Assembly: GCA_900752815.1 (NCBI GenBank)
Contig: CAADWS010000123.1
Location: 1 to 7,916, forward strand
DNA length: 7,916 bases
Direction of reading: 5' to 3'
From: Bacteroidaceae bacterium
Lineage (GTDB): Bacteria; Bacteroidota; Bacteroidia; Bacteroidales; Bacteroidaceae
This document shows, piece by piece, positions 7,102 through 7,916 of this stretch (its first letter is position 1; each line of letters opens with the position of its first letter). Position numbers and translations under genes: made by a program. Below the pieces are notes generated by a model. It had not been told where the DNA came from, made no database searches, and saw nothing but the letters and a program-made list of their open reading frames with translations.

Positions 7102-7866
7102 ATGGAAAAGATTGTTTTTGCAAAAGACATTACGTTATATAAAGCCGACTGTCTTGAAGTAATGCCTTTTCTTCCGGAATCAAGTATCGACTTGGTTTTA
7201 TGTGATCCCCCCTTTGGAATCACAGCTTCACAGTGGGATAAAATAATACCATTCCCGGAAATGTGGAAAGAGATCAGGAGAGTCAGGAAAGAAAATGCAC
7301 CTACGGTCTTATTTGGCAGCGAACCGTTCAGCAGCCTTCTACGCTGCGGTAATTTAGAGGAATTTAAATATGACTGGGTTTGGGAAAAGTCAAAAGCAAG
7401 CAATTTTCTTCTCGCTAAAAAACAACCTCTAAAAGCACATGAGCTAATAAGTGTCTTTGGTAAAGGTAGAACCCCTTATTATCCCATCATGGAGGAAGGT
7501 GAGCCTTACGGGAATCGCACGAAGAGAGGAAGCAATTGGACAGGAATAAACAATGTCCCCAATCCTACATTCAGAAATGAAAACAAAGGGACAAGGTATC
7601 CACGAAGTGTGATATACTTCAAAACAGCGGAATCGGAAGGCAAAACGATTCATGTCAACCAAAAGCCGATTGCATTATTGCAGTATCTGATAAGAACATA
7701 CACAAAGGAAGGAGATACTGTCCTTGATTTTGCATCGGGGAGCATGAGCACCGCAATTGCCTGTATCTATACGCATAGAAAATGTATTTGCATTGAAAAA
7801 GACGAGACGCATTTCTCGCAGGGAGAGAAACGAGTCAGGAATGAGTACCAATATTTACGGCTTTGA
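7102..7866 (+). CDS. Solitary N4/N6-type DNA methyltransferase (beta class)
   Basis: This 254-residue methyltransferase should transfer a methyl group from S-adenosylmethionine to an exocyclic amino group of adenine or cytosine at a specific DNA site. The catalytic motif IV is DPPF at residues 35-38 (VLCDPPFG). PTVLFGSEPFSS and YDWVWEK follow, both typical of small phage- and element-borne N4/N6 enzymes. NQKPIALLQYLI comes near the C-terminus, just before the cofactor motif I region at about 208-218. Catalytic motif before cofactor motif is the beta-class order. Motif I reads LDFASGSMSTA where LDPFxGSGTT is usual, so the second glycine is Met and one Thr is Ser. No restriction endonuclease is adjacent. 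The gene is visibly AT-richer than the tra genes, suggesting separate acquisition. The target sequence cannot be read from the protein. Confidence 0.92.
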   Translation: MEKIVFAKDITLYKADCLEVMPFLPESSIDLVLCDPPFGITASQWDKIIPFPEMWKEIRRVRKENAPTVLFGSEPFSSLLRCGNLEEFKYDWVWEKSKASNFLLAKKQPLKAHELISVFGKGRTPYYPIMEEGEPYGNRTKRGSNWTGINNVPNPTFRNENKGTRYPRSVIYFKTAESEGKTIHVNQKPIALLQYLIRTYTKEGDTVLDFASGSMSTAIACIYTHRKCICIEKDETHFSQGEKRVRNEYQYLRL

Positions 7867-7881
7867 AGCAGGCCCTCAAAG
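7861..7881 (+). repeat. Weak inverted repeat at the methyltransferase stop
   Basis: CTTTGA (7861-7866, containing the stop codon) and TCAAAG (7876-7881) are exact inverted copies around a nine-base spacer. The stem is only six base pairs and no T-run follows, so it is at best a weak terminator or processing hairpin and may be chance. The remaining 35 bases to the window end are AT-rich. The last three bases are ATG after AAAATA, possibly the start of the next gene. Confidence 0.25.
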
Positions 7882-7916
7882 TATGACTATACGATATAAA
7901 TAACTGTAAAATAATG

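Noticed and set aside
1..7916. CRISPR arrays, tRNA or rRNA genes, insertion sequences, attachment sites or transfer origin
   Set aside because: No regularly spaced repeats, transposase-like protein, cloverleaf candidate or relaxase/oriT-type region was visible. The window is almost fully occupied by the listed genes.

Overview
The window is part of a conjugative-transfer (tra) operon from an integrative conjugative element or conjugative plasmid of a Bacteroidales bacterium (Bacteroides, Parabacteroides, Alistipes or relatives). Three consecutive genes show this. They are the tail of a TraE (DUF4134) pilin-like protein, a complete TraF (DUF4133), and a complete TraG, the VirB4-type ATPase of the Bacteroidetes type IV secretion system (MPF_B class, CTnDOT-like). 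All genes are on the + strand. Most start codons lack a strong Shine-Dalgarno sequence and have A-rich leaders, which fits this phylum.

Layout: 1-90 is the TraE C-terminus and 103-399 is TraF. 400-505 is a non-coding gap with a strong GC-rich hairpin followed by six T, which looks like an intrinsic terminator. 506-3211 is TraG (901 aa, Walker A and B present). 3235-3645 is a 136-aa orphan protein whose N-terminal half resembles the RNA polymerase alpha-subunit C-terminal domain. 3677-6226 encodes an 849-aa exported protein with a CCHC zinc-knuckle-like motif and a long coiled coil. 6223-6945 encodes a 240-aa exported helical protein whose start overlaps the previous stop (ATGA). 6945-7101 is a short gap holding only a 25-codon ORF. 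7102-7866 is a clearly AT-richer gene for a solitary beta-class N4/N6 DNA methyltransferase. The window ends 50 bases later, possibly at the start of another gene.

How it fits together: TraE, TraF and TraG are core parts of the mating channel (pilin-like, VirB3-like, and energising ATPase). The two signal-peptide proteins lie where CTnDOT-type elements carry TraI (DUF4141, a VirB5-like exported protein), so I infer that they supply periplasmic or surface components of this channel variant. The alpha-CTD-like protein sits inside the operon, downstream of the terminator-like hairpin, and is a candidate transcription regulator. The methyltransferase interrupts the expected order (TraJ would normally follow). 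It looks like an acquired cargo gene, possibly used to modify the element's DNA against host restriction.

The least familiar parts are the alpha-CTD-like protein, the 849-aa/240-aa exported pair, and the mid-operon terminator. Everything here comes from reading the sequence; no database search was possible.
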